A stretch of 64,000 nucleotides of DNA. Source: Chrysoperla carnea. Its lineage: Eukaryota; Arthropoda; Insecta; Neuroptera; Chrysopidae. A model generated the notes under the pieces. It made no database searches and was not told the origin of the DNA. It saw nothing but the letters and a program-made list of their open reading frames with translations. Positions 1-12,869 of the stretch are shown here, one piece after another. The DNA is taken from the NCBI RefSeq assembly GCF_905475395.1, contig NC_058341.1, positions 67,587,501 to 67,651,500 on the forward strand, read 5' to 3'. Position numbers and translations under genes: made by a program. The first letter of the stretch is position 1, and each line of letters opens with the position of its first letter.

Positions 1-650
1 TAATACTTGAAAGAATCTACAGATGGCCACTCAATGAAAATTAATATTAAAATTGTACCAAAAAGTTATATTTTAACATAGATGATAAAATTGTTTTGTT
101 TTTTAAACGAACAAAACAGTAAAAAAATTGGTTCATTTTTCAAGCTAGCAGGCTAGATCGAAAAAACTTCGTTCAGAAACTATTATTTAGTATTTTAATG
201 AAATTTACAAACTTTAGGCGAAATTGGTCCAAAGGTTTCCGAGAAATTTTGACTATTTACTTTTGATTAAAGTTTGATACATTAATAAAATAGATATAAA
301 TAAGGGCGCCTAGCGACTCAATTGTGTGTAACGCGGGAAGTTTTGCTAATAGACTTCAAGCCCTTTAATGTAAGCGATAAAGAATAAAGACATCAAACAG
401 AGGACATTGCATAGAAATTAAATACAATTATATGGTATATTTCTCAATAAGCTTATATGAATAAGAAATAAAAATTTCCACGCAAGTAAGACTAACAATT
501 GGTTCTTTTTCCATTCATTAAAAATACTGGTCGGTACTTCAAACTGAATATATTTACTTTACATTAGTTTCCTAGAACAATTAAGTTTTCTTTCGATTAT
601 CTTAAATACTTGAATGTACACTGTTCATCAAAAGTATCGAACCACTTCGA
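1..650. other. Unannotated AT-rich sequence
   Basis: No gene, RNA or element recognised. Confidence 0.5.
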
Positions 651-654
651 AAAA

Positions 655-1340
655 TTTAATTTTTACATCTTGCATATATGAAATATATATCAAGATATAC
701 AAATTTTAGTTTCAAGTTTGTAGCACTGAGAACTATTAATAACGATACGAACAAAATTTTGGTTTAGATGTTCATAATCATCACCTAATTAGTCCATTTC
801 ATCACGATAACTCAAATACGAAAGAAGATGTCAAGCTGAAATTTTTGTAGCGTGCTCAGGATGTAAAAAGTCCGACTTCGTAAATGAGCAACATAAGTCA
901 TTTAGGTCTTGGGTCCATCTTATAAACCGTAAGAACGTAAATAGAACATAAGTTTAAATATAAGAAATTATCCCTATCAAAAATAAACAACTTTTGTTTA
1001 AATCATTTTTTCTTAAGCATCTTTGGTTACCCGTGTTTACTCCAAAACTACACAAAATACCAGTTTGAAAATTTGTAGGTTGCTTTCAATAATAATTAGT
1101 CTATTGATTATAATTTCATACCAAATCTGTCCGTTAATAAAAAGGGGGACTAATCGAAATTTTTTCGAAATTGCATAAGGGCGGCCAGAGTGTCACCATT
1201 TTATTTGAGATAACTGTTTTTATTTTTTTAACCTTATCTAATTTATAAAACACTACACTGGTCTGGTATTTGAGACTGTGTATACCGGGTTTTTTAACAA
1301 TTAACTCAATCAATTGCTTATTTTTAATTGTTTTTAACGA
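655..1340 (+). repeat. Dispersed repeat family A, diverged copy
   Basis: Aligns with 1920-2490 from the GAAATATATATCAAG start region to the ACAATTAACTCAATCAATTG end. Heavily mutated and interrupted. Confidence 0.7.
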
Positions 1341-1469
1341 AATTTCAAGCAGATGTACGTCCCTGGAAATTATCGGCAAATGTCAACCACAGTTCAATCG
1401 AAAATTAATTTTGTTTAATCTTTCTGTAATTCTGTTATTCCCTTAGCTAATAGGAGCTGGTATTCCATA

Positions 1470-1642
1470 ACCACCTGGCGAAGAATGGTCATCTCTCAAG
1501 AAAAGCCAAGATTTATGCGTATACAAGGCTGTTGTAAAGCTAGTAGCATTATACGGCAGTAAAACTTGGGAACTATTGGAAAGAAAAGAAAATGTTGACT
1601 TTCGAATGAAATTTTTTTAATAGAATTTTTGCCCCATTAATG
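1470..1642 (+). pseudogene. Non-LTR reverse transcriptase thumb fragment
   Basis: Reads QDLCVYKAVVKLVALYGSKT followed by WELLERKENV, the C-terminal RT block with YGSxTW seen in many non-LTR elements. It ends at a stop. No other part of the element is recognisable nearby. Confidence 0.65.
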
Positions 1643-1919
1643 ATGGTGATCATCGGAGGCCTAGAAGGAACTTAAAAGCTGCAGCAAAACTAAGGTGAAC
1701 TGAACATTATCGCGTTCATTAAACATGCAATATGTATAGACAGCAATTAAGTTCCTAAATAGATTAGACGAGGAAATTTAACAATTTACCACGAAAGTTT
1801 CTAAAGTAAGATGGATCGTGAGGCAGTTTTTTGCATTATTAGGTTTTAGAACGTATTTATAAACTTTGTGAACATTGCAAATTAAGAGGATAATTTTCCT
1901 CGTTTGTGCATTAAAAAAT

Positions 1920-2490
1920 ACATTTTTATACCATATATATATGAAATATACATATATAGTATATTAAGTTTAGTCCCGAGTTTGTAACGTTAAAAAATAA
2001 TGATGCTAGGAAAAAAATTTTGTCATAGGTGTTCATAAAATCACCTAAATAGTCCATTTCCGGTTGTCCGCCCGTCTGTGGACACGATAACTCAAAAACG
2101 AAAAAAGATATCGAGCTGAAATTTTTACAGCGTACTCAGGACGTAAAAAGTGAGGTCAAGTTCGTAAATGAGCATCATAGGTCAATTGGGTCTTGGGTCC
2201 GTAGGACCCATCTTGTAAACCGTTAGAGATAGAACAAAAGTTTAAATGTAAAAAATGTTCCTTATCAAAAATTAAACAACTTTTGTTTGAAACATTTTTT
2301 CGTAAACATCACTGTTTACCCGTGAGGGCGCCAATTAGGCGGAAATTTTATAATATGTACTGTACTTGATTATCAGTTATGTATGTGTCACATGTTTGTA
2401 TGTGTAATGTGATAAAGAAATCAACACTGACTATGCATGGTATTTCAACAATTAACTCAGTCAATTGTTTGTTTTCACTTGTTTGTACAT
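1920..2490 (+). repeat. Dispersed repeat family A, near full-length copy
   Basis: Starts TTTTTATACCATATATATAT and ends TCAATTGTTTGTTTTCACTTG. Similar copies lie at 28590-29085 and 56870-57440; partial ones at 15284-15400, 19430-19695, 24640-24745 (minus), 27020-27240 (minus) and 48893-48995. Unclassified; no coding capacity. Confidence 0.85.
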
Positions 2491-2615
2491 AATTTATACA
2501 TTTTTTGTACATATAGTATAGTAAACAATAATTAGAAAATGAATTTTTTCAAAATTTCTTTCGTTTCATCTTTATCGTTTCATGATGATTACAAGATTTT
2601 TTTTGAAAAAAAAAA

Positions 2616-2801
2616 TTTTTTTTTAAGTTCTGCTCTTGACATCAGGATGTCCAGATTCCCAGGTACTCCGAGAAAATTTTTAACTACGTATTCGTGTTAA
2701 GCGACCATCTTTTTTTTAAGTTCTGCTCTTGACATCAGGATGTCCAGATTCCCAGGTACTCCGAGAAAATTTTTAACTACGTATTCGTGTTAAGCGACCA
2801 T
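2616..2801 (+). repeat. Perfect 93-bp tandem duplication
   Basis: Two adjacent identical units (about 2616-2708 and 2709-2801), each from the T run through AAGTTCTGCTCTTGAC to TTAAGCGACCAT. Confidence 0.85.
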
Positions 2802-3373
2802 AAAAACCCTGAGTAACCATTTTCAGTCCTTTTGGTACATTTGACGGTTTTTTTTCAATATCCTAAAATAGTGTTACATATTAACGTCCCTAGAATGATG
2901 TCGTTCTAACCTCTCAGCCCCCACCCTCCCCCTATAATGAAATTTTTGAACTAAACTGAATATATTGATTTTAAGGGTTTTCGAAGGCAAGGATTACGAA
3001 TTTTAGCTAAAAACTATAAAATTTTATTTCGATCTCATGCCTCACCCTCTCTCTTATAATATGACCCTATAGATTCAAAAATCTCATTATAGAGTGGAGG
3101 GGGTTGAACGAAATAAAATTTTATAGTTTTGAGTTATAGAAATTCGTACGTAATACTTCCCCTCCCTCAAAGTTCTTTATAGAAAGCCTCTTTGTACTTT
3201 TAAATCTAGGTGCTGAAACAGAAAATCTTCTAGTTTACAAGTCACCATGATATTCGGTATTTTTTCGCCATTTATGTTATAGGTAAACGTTGATCATTTT
3301 CCGTAATGTAATTGCGAGGTAAATATTTAAAGATATTTTGTGAAAACCCACTGAAATGTATCCTAGTTCCCCT

Positions 3374-4290
3374 CAGTGACGGATTTAGGCTTGCTGCCGC
3401 CCTAGGCCCCGTTCGATTCGCCGCCGTTTTTGATAGAATGAATTTCATTAATTTTGATCCAGTTTTTTATTTTAAAGTAACTTAATTTATTGAAATATTA
3501 CTGATAAACAAGACAGATAAATAATTCAAATTTCTTTTAATTTTAATCAATTTGAAAATTTCTTTTTCCTGGGTTTGGTCCGTACAAAAACGTCAATTAT
3601 GTCGTCGTAATTAATTTCTTGGACTAGTTGGGCTTCAATAAACAGTAATGCAAGTGCATTAAGTCTATCTTGGCCCATGCTTGCGCGAAAATAGGTTTTT
3701 TAATAGTAGAAAAATATCTTTCTCCTGAACAATTTTTAGCCGAAATACTCAAAAAAATACGGAGAGCAATGTCCACATTCGGATAAACATCTCGAAGATT
3801 CCGTGAATGCAATACATTGCATATTTTTTGTGCAGAGCGTACATCTTCCATATTTGCCAAGGAATCTTTGAGTTGACAATGTAAATGAATGCATTCATTG
3901 CCTAACGTCTCTTCCAAATAATCAGGATACTTACTGATTAGTTTTTTGGCAAGATTTTTTAATTCATTTGTGTCTATTTCAGATAAGTTATCAAAACATT
4001 ACTTAGTAAAGAACATTAAAAAGTAAAGAACATTACTCGATAAAGAATATCATTGATCGATTAAAAAATTAACATCTTACCCACACAGATTGAGAAGTAG
4101 ATTAATGAATTGGATTATAATATTTTCTATCGAAAATTTTTTATAAAAACTATTCTGAACCAATTTTTATAATTGATTGGCTTTACTTTTTTGTGACTCT
4201 AAAATTTTGGCATTTCATAAATTTTGCCGCCTTTCAAATTCTGTCGCCGTAGGCCCAGGCCTCACGGGCCTAGGCCTAAATCCATCACTG
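3374..4290 (-). mobile_element. hAT element with perfect 8-bp target duplication
   Basis: Terminal inverted repeats CAGTGACGGATTTAGGC (left) and GCCTAAATCCATCACTG (right). The flanking 8-bp repeat GTTCCCCT lies at 3366-3373 and 4291-4298, the exact size expected for hAT. At 917 bp it is too short to be autonomous. It keeps a piece of transposase on the minus strand. Confidence 0.92.
3624..3917 (-). pseudogene. hAT transposase C-terminal (dimerisation) fragment
   Basis: 97 codons. YPNVDIALRIFLSISAKNCS followed by GERYFSTIKKP is the hAT C-terminal dimerisation motif. No N-terminal DNA-binding or catalytic region remains within the element, so it is an internal-deletion derivative. Confidence 0.85.
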
Positions 4291-4734
4291 GTTCCCCTGA
4301 TATATTACCAAAAAAATGACCTAAAACATATATGATGTTGTTATTATAATAGGTACTTGTGTTACATATAACTTTTTAAAAAGTGGCCTTGTTTACACAT
4401 TTATACAGAACAGAATGAATACAGATACACAGATTAAATTACTTGTTTGCATTTTCATATTTAACCAGGGGGAGGTTATTTGTTGTGCTTGAGGGGTTTT
4501 CAGGGTCATTTGAATAGTATTACCAACTAACTATATAAGTATATACATACTATACATCTATATATGTTGTAATATTAATTGAAATAAACACACACACACA
4601 CATATATACATACATATGGTATCCTTGGATTATTATAGAAAATTATATACCACCCATTAATGTGGTATGGAAAATGTGTTTTATGTGTATATGCTACCGG
4701 CAATATACAAGTTAATCGATATTGTTGGTCAAAT

Positions 4735-5540
4735 CCATGTACACAGGAAAATGTCCCCTATTGCCTTGGAATTCCGCAGTTGGCGTGTTTTCTTTCGATT
4801 AAATGCAATAATGACATATTTTAAAGTAAAATTTCCTGCAAAAGCTGACGATAATCGCAAAAATGGTTTGATGAAAAATGCTACTTATTTAAGGATGTAT
4901 GAGCTTGGTAGTGGGGGCACAAATTTAAAAATAGATATTTTCAATTTTGATGATAAATTTATATTATTACTTGACGATATAAGACGAAAAGTAAGAATAA
5001 AATTTTTCGATATCTGGCTTAATTTTCAAAATATCGAAAATTGAAAATTTTGTTTAATTATTTAGCTTTCGATATTTCGAAAATCAAGACACATATCGAA
5101 AAATTTCATTCTTATTTTTCGTCTACATTCATGAAGTTATAACAAAATTCATCATCAAAGTTGAAAATAAGATAAAAATAATTTCAACCCTTAATCTACC
5201 CTGCTCTTACATCCCTTATATGGACGGTGACACTTAGTTTTTTTCTTTTCTAATTCATTGCTAATATGTTAACTTTCTATTAAAAAGTTTATTTTTTAAT
5301 TTGTTTTCATTCATTCCAAATGAAAATTATCAAAAACTTCCAAAATATGTCGTTTTTTGAGATTCCTCCATAAGAGCCAATGTATTTTATATCGATTTTT
5401 AATAACTTTTTTCTTAAAAATTTGCACGGTTACCTATGCTGAAATTTTAACCACATATTCTTTGAGTAAAAGACTACCTACAAACAAATTTTGAGCCTTG
5501 AAATCAAACATTGTTGTCATGCTCATACATCCTTAAGAGG
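4735..5540 (+). repeat. Dispersed repeat family B
   Basis: Blocks from 5000 to 5535 match 14735-15240, and 4735-4910 matches 27420-27630. The 125-codon frame at 4667-5044 lies inside this repeat and has no recognisable domain, so it is not called as a gene. Confidence 0.7.
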
Positions 5541-5624
5541 ATCAACTTTATAATTTAAAGTGTTATTCTATCTTTTACCTACTAGGAACAAAATTGACTA
5601 TTAAAGCAACCCGAAAAACTAGGT

Positions 5625-5665
5625 CCAATCTTATGTCAGAACATGATGTTCTGACATAAGATTGG
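5625..5665. repeat. Perfect 41-nt palindrome (20-bp arms, 1-nt centre)
   Basis: Left arm CCAATCTTATGTCAGAACAT; right arm is its exact complement. It is part of a repeat whose diverged inverted relative lies at about 56675-56735 (AGGTCCAATCTGATC). Confidence 0.9.
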
Positions 5666-5799
5666 AAAACTCTACAACTATTGTTTTTTTATTGATTAAC
5701 TACAAAACGAGCTATTAGCCACTATAGAATACAATGACCCACCTTATAGAATGAAGTATACTATACAAGGTAATAATTGACTGCAGAACTCTTGACTTC

Positions 5800-6075
5800 C
5801 TAAATAAAATTATAAAGACGAATGAAAAAGTTATTTACCAACTTGCGATCTAAGGCCTACTTTTCGAGATAATAAACCAGGTCAATTAATAAATTTATCT
5901 AATGACACAGCACTTAGAAATATAGGGATGATTTACTTTATCGTTGCATTTAAGTATCAAATTATATATGTTACTTTTTTTAATTTTTATTTAACCCCAC
6001 CCTTTCTCAGAAAGTAGGCCTTGGATGGGAATTTGGTAAAGAGCTTTTTCTTTTGTCTTTATAAGCTTATTTAGT
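5800..6075. mobile_element. Fold-back element
   Basis: Arms CTAAATAAAATTATAAAGAC and GTCTTTATAAGCTTATTTAG, continuing through the AAGGCCTACTTT/AAAGTAGGCCTT blocks. Confidence 0.7.
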
Positions 6076-6079
6076 TGGG

Positions 6080-8215
6080 AAAAAGTTCTGTTAATGTTAA
6101 TTTGTGCTCTTCTTATAAATATTAATAAATATATTTCTCTTATTTATATGCGTAAAGCTACCTTATTGCCCCTTTGAAAAAGTACCTCAAAATATTGATT
6201 TTGCTAATAAAAAGCCACCAAAAATTTATTTCGGAAAAATACACACGCTTTCTTTCCAAAAACTTAAATTAAATTTTAAACCTTTTTTAAACTGTCAAAA
6301 ACGAGGGCATCCAATTTGATGACGTAATATCGGTATCATTATACGAAATAACACAAATAAGTTTATATATTCAGATTATACAAATAACAGATATATTCAT
6401 AGACATCTGATTATAATAAATATAAGTACTTATTATCTATGTATATATTATACCCAGCTGTCTACACTGAACTAACTAAGGTCTATGGCTCATACCGATA
6501 TGACATCACAGCAGGGCTTGCCCGCGTTTAGGTCACGTAATATAAGTTTAAAAATTACGATTTTTAATTTTAATATTTTTAAAGAAAAATGTGCTTTTAT
6601 GACTCGAAATCAGAATATTTAAGTATATTTTTACATAAATTTTAACTTTTTTCAAATTTCATAATTTATTTTTGACTAACGATAATACCTTATTAAATTA
6701 TGTTAAATAATTTAGTACAATATTCATTCATTGTAGTAAAACTGAGCCCCGGCAACGCGTAACCGAGCCAGCTAGTTTTTTAAAAAAAAAGAAGCTATGA
6801 ATATACATAGTTAGTTTCCCAGAAAGTGAGCTATATTGTATAGGATGATTAAAGATTCCAAAGAATACATGCATTGTACAGTTTACCCGTAACACATATA
6901 CAATTCAACATTTATTTTCAATACCAGAAACAGGAAAAACTTGGCCAAATATGAATTACATTAAATGAAAATTGAACAATATTTTTTTTTTTAAAGTGCT
7001 TCGTTCTGCTTTACCGAGCAATTCAAACGGCATTTTGGATTTAAATATGAAAGACGTATAAATTGCCGTCATGAAGATACTTAACTAATAACATTAAGTT
7101 GAAGACTTTAGGAGATATTTACATAAGTTTGAATTTTGTTAATACATGCCCCCCGTTCCCCTATACGACAACTTCCATAGAACGAATTATGTATTATATC
7201 TCGAAATTAATTCTATAATGTGTAGAGCAGTTCGAGGTGGCACACTCCTCGAAAAATGTATGGATGGAAATGTATTCGGGACTATCCAAATAAATATCAA
7301 CTGGTAGGGAATTCATTTTCACTTCTCACTAGTCCGATATTTATAAGAACCTTAAACTGAAAGGTAATAAAGTATACTTTTGAAAATATTCTGCTAGGAT
7401 TTTTATATTTCTGCTAGGTTTTGACCAAGTCGTGACTATCACTTGGGGTGCTTAAAATGGAGTTCGACCTTGACATTTTAAACTCCTAATAAAAATGGCA
7501 GGATTGCTGACCAATTAATCATAATTACTAACCAATTATGACCAATTAGCCTGACTTTTCCAGACCCCAAATATTGTAGCTTGGGGTGTTAAATAATTTA
7601 GACCACATAAATAAAAATAGAGCTCAATCTTCAAATTTTAAAGCCTTTCAAATGGGGAGCCTCAAAACTTACCGGAATTAAATTTTCGTAGAATTGTTTT
7701 TAAAACTTTCGATAATTTCTTTTGTCGACCAATCTAAACCAGTATACAAAATAGTCGATTATAATCGTTAAAATTACTTACTGAAATTGCTGTTTACAGT
7801 TAAAATAATAACCAAACTTCCGCTTCAACTAATCTTAGACCCTCGATCTTTATCTACCAAAAATAAAAACATATATTTTGTGTGATGTTCAAGTATACAA
7901 ACACCTGGTAATCATATTTCAAAAAAACAAGGCGGATCGCGTTGGGTATTGCAAAAAACATATTACAAATTAGTATATTGAACGTCACCTCTGGGTGAAA
8001 AAAATATGCCACTATAAAAAAGTTAAGTGCTTAAATCATCGATGACTTAAAGAAATACAAAAAATTAAAGTTGACTAGAAAGAAACACACCAAATAATTA
8101 TTAATAATTATAAAAATTATTAAGGTTATTCGACACACATGCAAATCAAAAATATCCTCACCAGCATCCAACTATTGTTTGTATTCATATTCATGTAGCC
8201 TAGGAAAATAAATTT
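6080..8215. other. Unannotated AT-rich sequence
   Basis: No coding, RNA or repeat structure that I can support on either strand. Confidence 0.5.
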
Positions 8216-8220
8216 TTTTT

Positions 8221-8765
8221 CTGCTTAAAAAATTTAAGTGAAGTTTTTTCACCAAGGGACCTTTGCAAAATCATGTACGCAAAAAAAAAATCAAGGTCAA
8301 AGGTCGCGATAATAGGTTTTTTCAAATATCTCGTAAACTATTTTATTGCTGTTTTAGCTATCATAAAAATTGTTTGCGAATTATTTTTACACAAAAAGCT
8401 TCTGTACAAAATTTCCTTAGATGCAATAGGTAAGTCACTTACTTTACTTTACGTAAAATATCCAAAAATATTTTTAAATTAAAAGAATTTAAAAAATAAA
8501 AATACATTTTTTTTAAATCTTTTATTTTTTTGAGCCAATTATCTTTAGCTGTTATTATCAAAACCATTTTTAAGTAAAATTAACTCATACGAATAAATTT
8601 AAATAAATAATAAGCACTAAAACTGCGATAAACTTACCTATTTTCGATTGTTTTTTTTTTTTTTTTTTGCACGCATGATTTTGCAATGGACTTTTTATAG
8701 GTCATTTTCTGCATCTAAATAAAGATAATCCCGGTGAAAAAACTTCACTTGGATTTTTTAAGCAG
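8221..8765. mobile_element. Fold-back element
   Basis: Arms start CTGCTTAAAAAATTTAAGTG and end CACTTGGATTTTTTAAGCAG, with inner blocks TTGCAAAATCATG and CATGATTTTGCAA. The frame inside (8273-8482) is AT-rich and has no domain. Confidence 0.75.
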
Positions 8766-8769
8766 ATCG

Positions 8770-10210
8770 ACTATTTTGTTGTCTTATTTTTCTGGGGTAC
8801 ACGTTTGAATCTTCAATAATTTTTTAACTTCTTTAAAGAAAGCTATTATTTTCATTTCGATTAGAGATTAATATTAAATTACTTTAGGTAGTATAAAAGT
8901 GAATTTAGATTTAGCAAAAGTTTTCAAAAAATATTTATATCTTTATTTAGGTAAAATATCTTCAAAATGAATTCATTCAAGTTAGATGAAATTTTATATT
9001 GTTTACTGAACTTTTGGGTACAGCAATGCCAACTAAGTCAATTTCAGCTTTTTTACCTGTATAATAAAAATTTTTATATGCGCAGAAAAAACAAGAGTGA
9101 TTTCGGAAAAATCGTCGATTTTACAAAAAATTTCCGATCGATTTGTATATTTTAATTTGTTCAATCTTTTCTGAAAAATTTATATTTATATAAAATTTCC
9201 CACGGTTTTCGACCGTATTTTAGAATTTATATACAAACTCTGCATTTAAGGGAAAAAATATTACAGTCCAATGTTGTAGCGAGTGAAATTTTTTATCGAT
9301 CTGTATATCTTGTTTTTTCTCTTTTATAATTTTCGCCACCAGAGCGCGTATAACTAACATAACCTCGCATAATGTTAGGGGAAATTTTTTTTTTATTATT
9401 ATTAGTGACAACAAATATTATTAAGGTTAGGAAAATTTTTAATTTATTTCTGTCGAAAGCAGAAAAATTTTCCTCTCGTTTATAAGGTTTTTTAAATTGA
9501 AAACGACATTAACGTAAAAGATACTTCATTTTAACCTGCATTGCTAAATTTTTCTTCAATACAGTATTTTGGAATAAAATGAAGCGGGTAAATTTTATTG
9601 TACTTATAGATTCAAATTGTGGAATTAAATTTCTTTGTCGGTAAGTCTTTTCAATTTTCCAATTTAACGTTGTTAAATATCTCATTTTTTTAGTGCTTAA
9701 AGTAAAATTTCAAAACCGCGAAGATTACAAGTTGAACAAAGCATCTTCAACTAAAGTTCGCATGAGTGATCTAAAGTACATTAAAGTTTGATTCATGGTA
9801 CATCAGGTGTATAAATAAAATATAAATACAGTATTTTATCGATACGTTATTAATATTTAAATTCTCAAACAAACACATAATGTGTAGGAAAGGAAATAGC
9901 TCCATCTTCCGCGCCCTCTCTTTCAAAAACGGTCTAACGTGTAAAAAAAGGTTTCGGCCAAAATTTGTAGAAAATTTCATCTTCCACAATTTTTATAATA
10001 AATGTGGATACGATTGACGGTAAAAGAAACGATATTATACTCTCCAAAAACTAATTTTCGCAACCTTTGACCTTGAATATCTAAATACTCCATAACCATA
10101 TCTGATTTTTGAATCAATATTTGTACAATCAAAATAAACGTTTGTCCAAAAATTCATCTTATTCTGTTAGATTCAAAAATTGAAAAATTTTTTTTACTAA
10201 GATAATAGAG
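8770..10210. other. Unannotated AT-rich sequence
   Basis: The short frames 8967-9155, 9220-9414 and 9771-9989 have no recognisable motifs and biased AT-rich codons. Confidence 0.5.
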
Positions 10211-10215
10211 TTAAC

Positions 10216-10713
10216 GTAGTTCCAGCATGGTATTTGCAGTTTCTATGTTAAAGCAATGGTACAATTTTTTTTTCGACAGAATTTAACGAAAAATTAAATT
10301 TAAGAATTTAATAATGCTTACTATTAATTCCCAAAGTTTCAGAAATTTTGACCGTTTAAAATGGGAAATAATTATGCCAACGTCCCAATTTCGATCAATT
10401 TACGTCAAAATTAATATCTCGAAAGTGAAAATTAATTTCTAAATTTTTTTTTTAGAATTGTATTGTATAAACATTTTTTTCTACTTTTTCTTCAATATAT
10501 AATAATATCATAAAAAATAGTTGGAGAGACCGGACATTTTACATGCTTTAAATGGGACATGACCCTCAAAATCGCGAACTTTGTCTTTAAATATCTCGCG
10601 ATCTAAACGGTCAAAAATTATGAAATTTTAAGAATTCATAAATAAAGCTATTATAAACCCGAGAAAAAAAATTCGGCCAAATCTGTCGAAAAGTGATTTC
10701 ATGCTGGTACTAC
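10216..10713. mobile_element. Short-TIR element, copy 1
   Basis: Begins GTAGTTCCAGCATG and ends CATGCTGGTACTAC, an imperfect 14-bp inverted repeat. Internal sequence is shared with 32489-32902. Confidence 0.65.
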
Positions 10714-11289
10714 CTTAATAATAATCGAGCAACCTTAAAGTAAGTTAAAAAAAAATAAAAAATTATAATTAATTGTAATAATTATTAAGTGTGTGTATGT
10801 TTTTTTTTTAATTTTAATTTCTATTTGCAATGAGTGTACATGTAATATGTATGTATGTATGTATATGTTTGTTTTTAATGTAGATTATTATTTCTGCCCA
10901 GAGTAGACAACATGTCACCATAATTATAAATATAATATTTTTTTCTTTTTTCTTTTTATAATAAAATATCACATGTGTTGTTTGCTATCTTTATCTTTAT
11001 TTAACTACTAACTAATACAAGTACAAATATAAATATGTAAATGTATAAATAAATAATCTATTTCATTTAATTTATATTTACGATATGGTTTTAATCTATC
11101 AAATTATATTAACTAACTAACTCTATCTATATCTATATATAAGCCTTTTTCAGTTATTTTCCATTACAGTTTATTTATCATTTGATATATAATACCTACT
11201 AAGTCTATGTATGAGTATGTGTGTTGTTATTACCATAAGTTCGAAAAATGTTTGGCACAAAATGTAATTATTTAACATGTATTTGATTT

Positions 11290-12065
11290 AGTAATCACAC
11301 ATCTTGCAGAGACGGATCTTCTTAAGAGCTTTAGGTCTGATGTCCAGGGTTAGATTACACGGATTCTGTCTCGTCTTCCGAAAATCATGCCATTTTTGCC
11401 AGTAAATAAAAATAAAAATTTTTCTTTTAAACATAGTCTTTAGAAACTACTAATACTTGATAAAATTGCCAAAAAAATATTGTATGTATATTTTTTTGTG
11501 CCGTGTTTGGGCCAAAACAATGAATTCACTGGCTAAAAATGGCACGAATCGCAACAAGTGACAGAATCCGTGTAATCTGACATCGGATTCGTATTCAGCG
11601 ACCAAAAATACCCACTAGATGACAATTTTAAGCCAAAAAAAGCAATTGAAAAAAAAATTGAGCCACGTATGTAACCCGCTGAGGCCCATTTCTGCTCTAT
11701 GACAAGGCTTAGTTGGCTGATTAAGTAATCATCTTCTTCTACTTAACTTAACTGCTCTTTGGTCTGTAGTCCAGGGTCAAATTAAACGGATTCTGTCACG
11801 TTTTCCGAAAACCGTGTCATTTTTGCCAGTAACTAAAAATGAAATATTTTTTTCTGAACATGGCCTTTAGAAACTACTAATACATTGATATAATTGTGTA
11901 AATGTAAAATTTAGTATTTCCAACGTCAATATTTAATAGTTTTTTATGCCAAAAATATATTTTTGTGTCAAAACAATGAAATTATTGGCTCTAAAAATGA
12001 CACGTATTCAGCGATAAAAATATCTACTATATTACAATTTTAGGTCAAAATAAGCATTTGAATAA
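11290..12065 (+). repeat. Two diverged direct copies of an unclassified repeat
   Basis: 11290-11650 and 11750-12065 share the blocks GTCCAGGGT, ACGGATTCTGTC, TTTTTGCCAGTAA, AGAAACTACTAATAC and CGTATTCAGCGA in the same order. The frame at 12040-12231 is not a gene. Confidence 0.7.
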
Positions 12066-12545
12066 ATTTTTGGGCTGCATATGTTCCCCGATGTGGTGCT
12101 ATGTTCCCCGATGGGGCCTTATGGCCCCCTATGACTAGTTTAAGATTGAATGTTCCTTGGGGTCTTATAAACTCGTCACAAAGAGTTTCATTAAAATCGG
12201 TCCTGTTTCCCAACTTTGCAACTATCGACACTTTTTTCCGGTTTATTCACTGTATTAAATAGGAAATATTCATGAACTTTTTTTGCTTTTATTAAAGCTG
12301 TTTAATGAAATATTATTTAGTATCTCTTTCTTACAAAACAAAATTTAAAATGGAATGAATTGCAAACTTAGTATTATGATGACAAATACTATGCCCGATC
12401 TCTCTGTCTAATATTTTTGTAATTAATAGTTAAAAATGCTTATATCATTCGTATTTTTTAACCAATTTTAATTTGAATTTCATTTTTTGCCATTTCTTTT
12501 ACGGTATTTTCATATTTTGTTTAGAATTACAAAACAAAATTTTAT

Positions 12546-12866
12546 TAGTGCTCGAGATTCGATGAAGTCAACAAAGGCCGTTTTTGCCTAGCCTTGATTG
12601 GTGAAGGTTCTTTCGGTGAGGAAGTTATCGAAATGCTTGAAAAGATGATAGTCGGCTGGCAAGTGGTCTGTGGAGTATGGCGAGTGACGCAAAACTTTGA
12701 CTAAAATCTCGTTTAAATTTCGGACGGTGATTTGTGCAACGTGCGGACGAACGTTGTCATGGAGCAGGATCGTACCTCTTCTGTTGACCAGTATCGGCTG
12801 CTATTGAGGCAATTTTCGGCACATTACGTCGATTACCTCACAATAGGACTCTGCTGTAATGGTTTA
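12546..12866 (-). pseudogene. Mariner transposase fragment
   Basis: On the minus strand it reads TITAESYCEVIDVMCRKLPQ, stop, QPILVNRRGTILLHDNVRPH, VAQITVRNLNE, then SPYSTDHLPADYHLFKHFDN and VDFIESRA. This covers the second catalytic Asp (LLHDN) and the later Asp block (ADYHLF) of mariner DD34D transposases. At least two in-frame stops are present. No terminal repeats were found nearby. Confidence 0.85.
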
Positions 12867-12869
12867 ACC

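Noticed and set aside
4667..5044. 125-codon ATG frame
   Set aside because: Lies within dispersed repeat family B; the related copies do not keep the frame.
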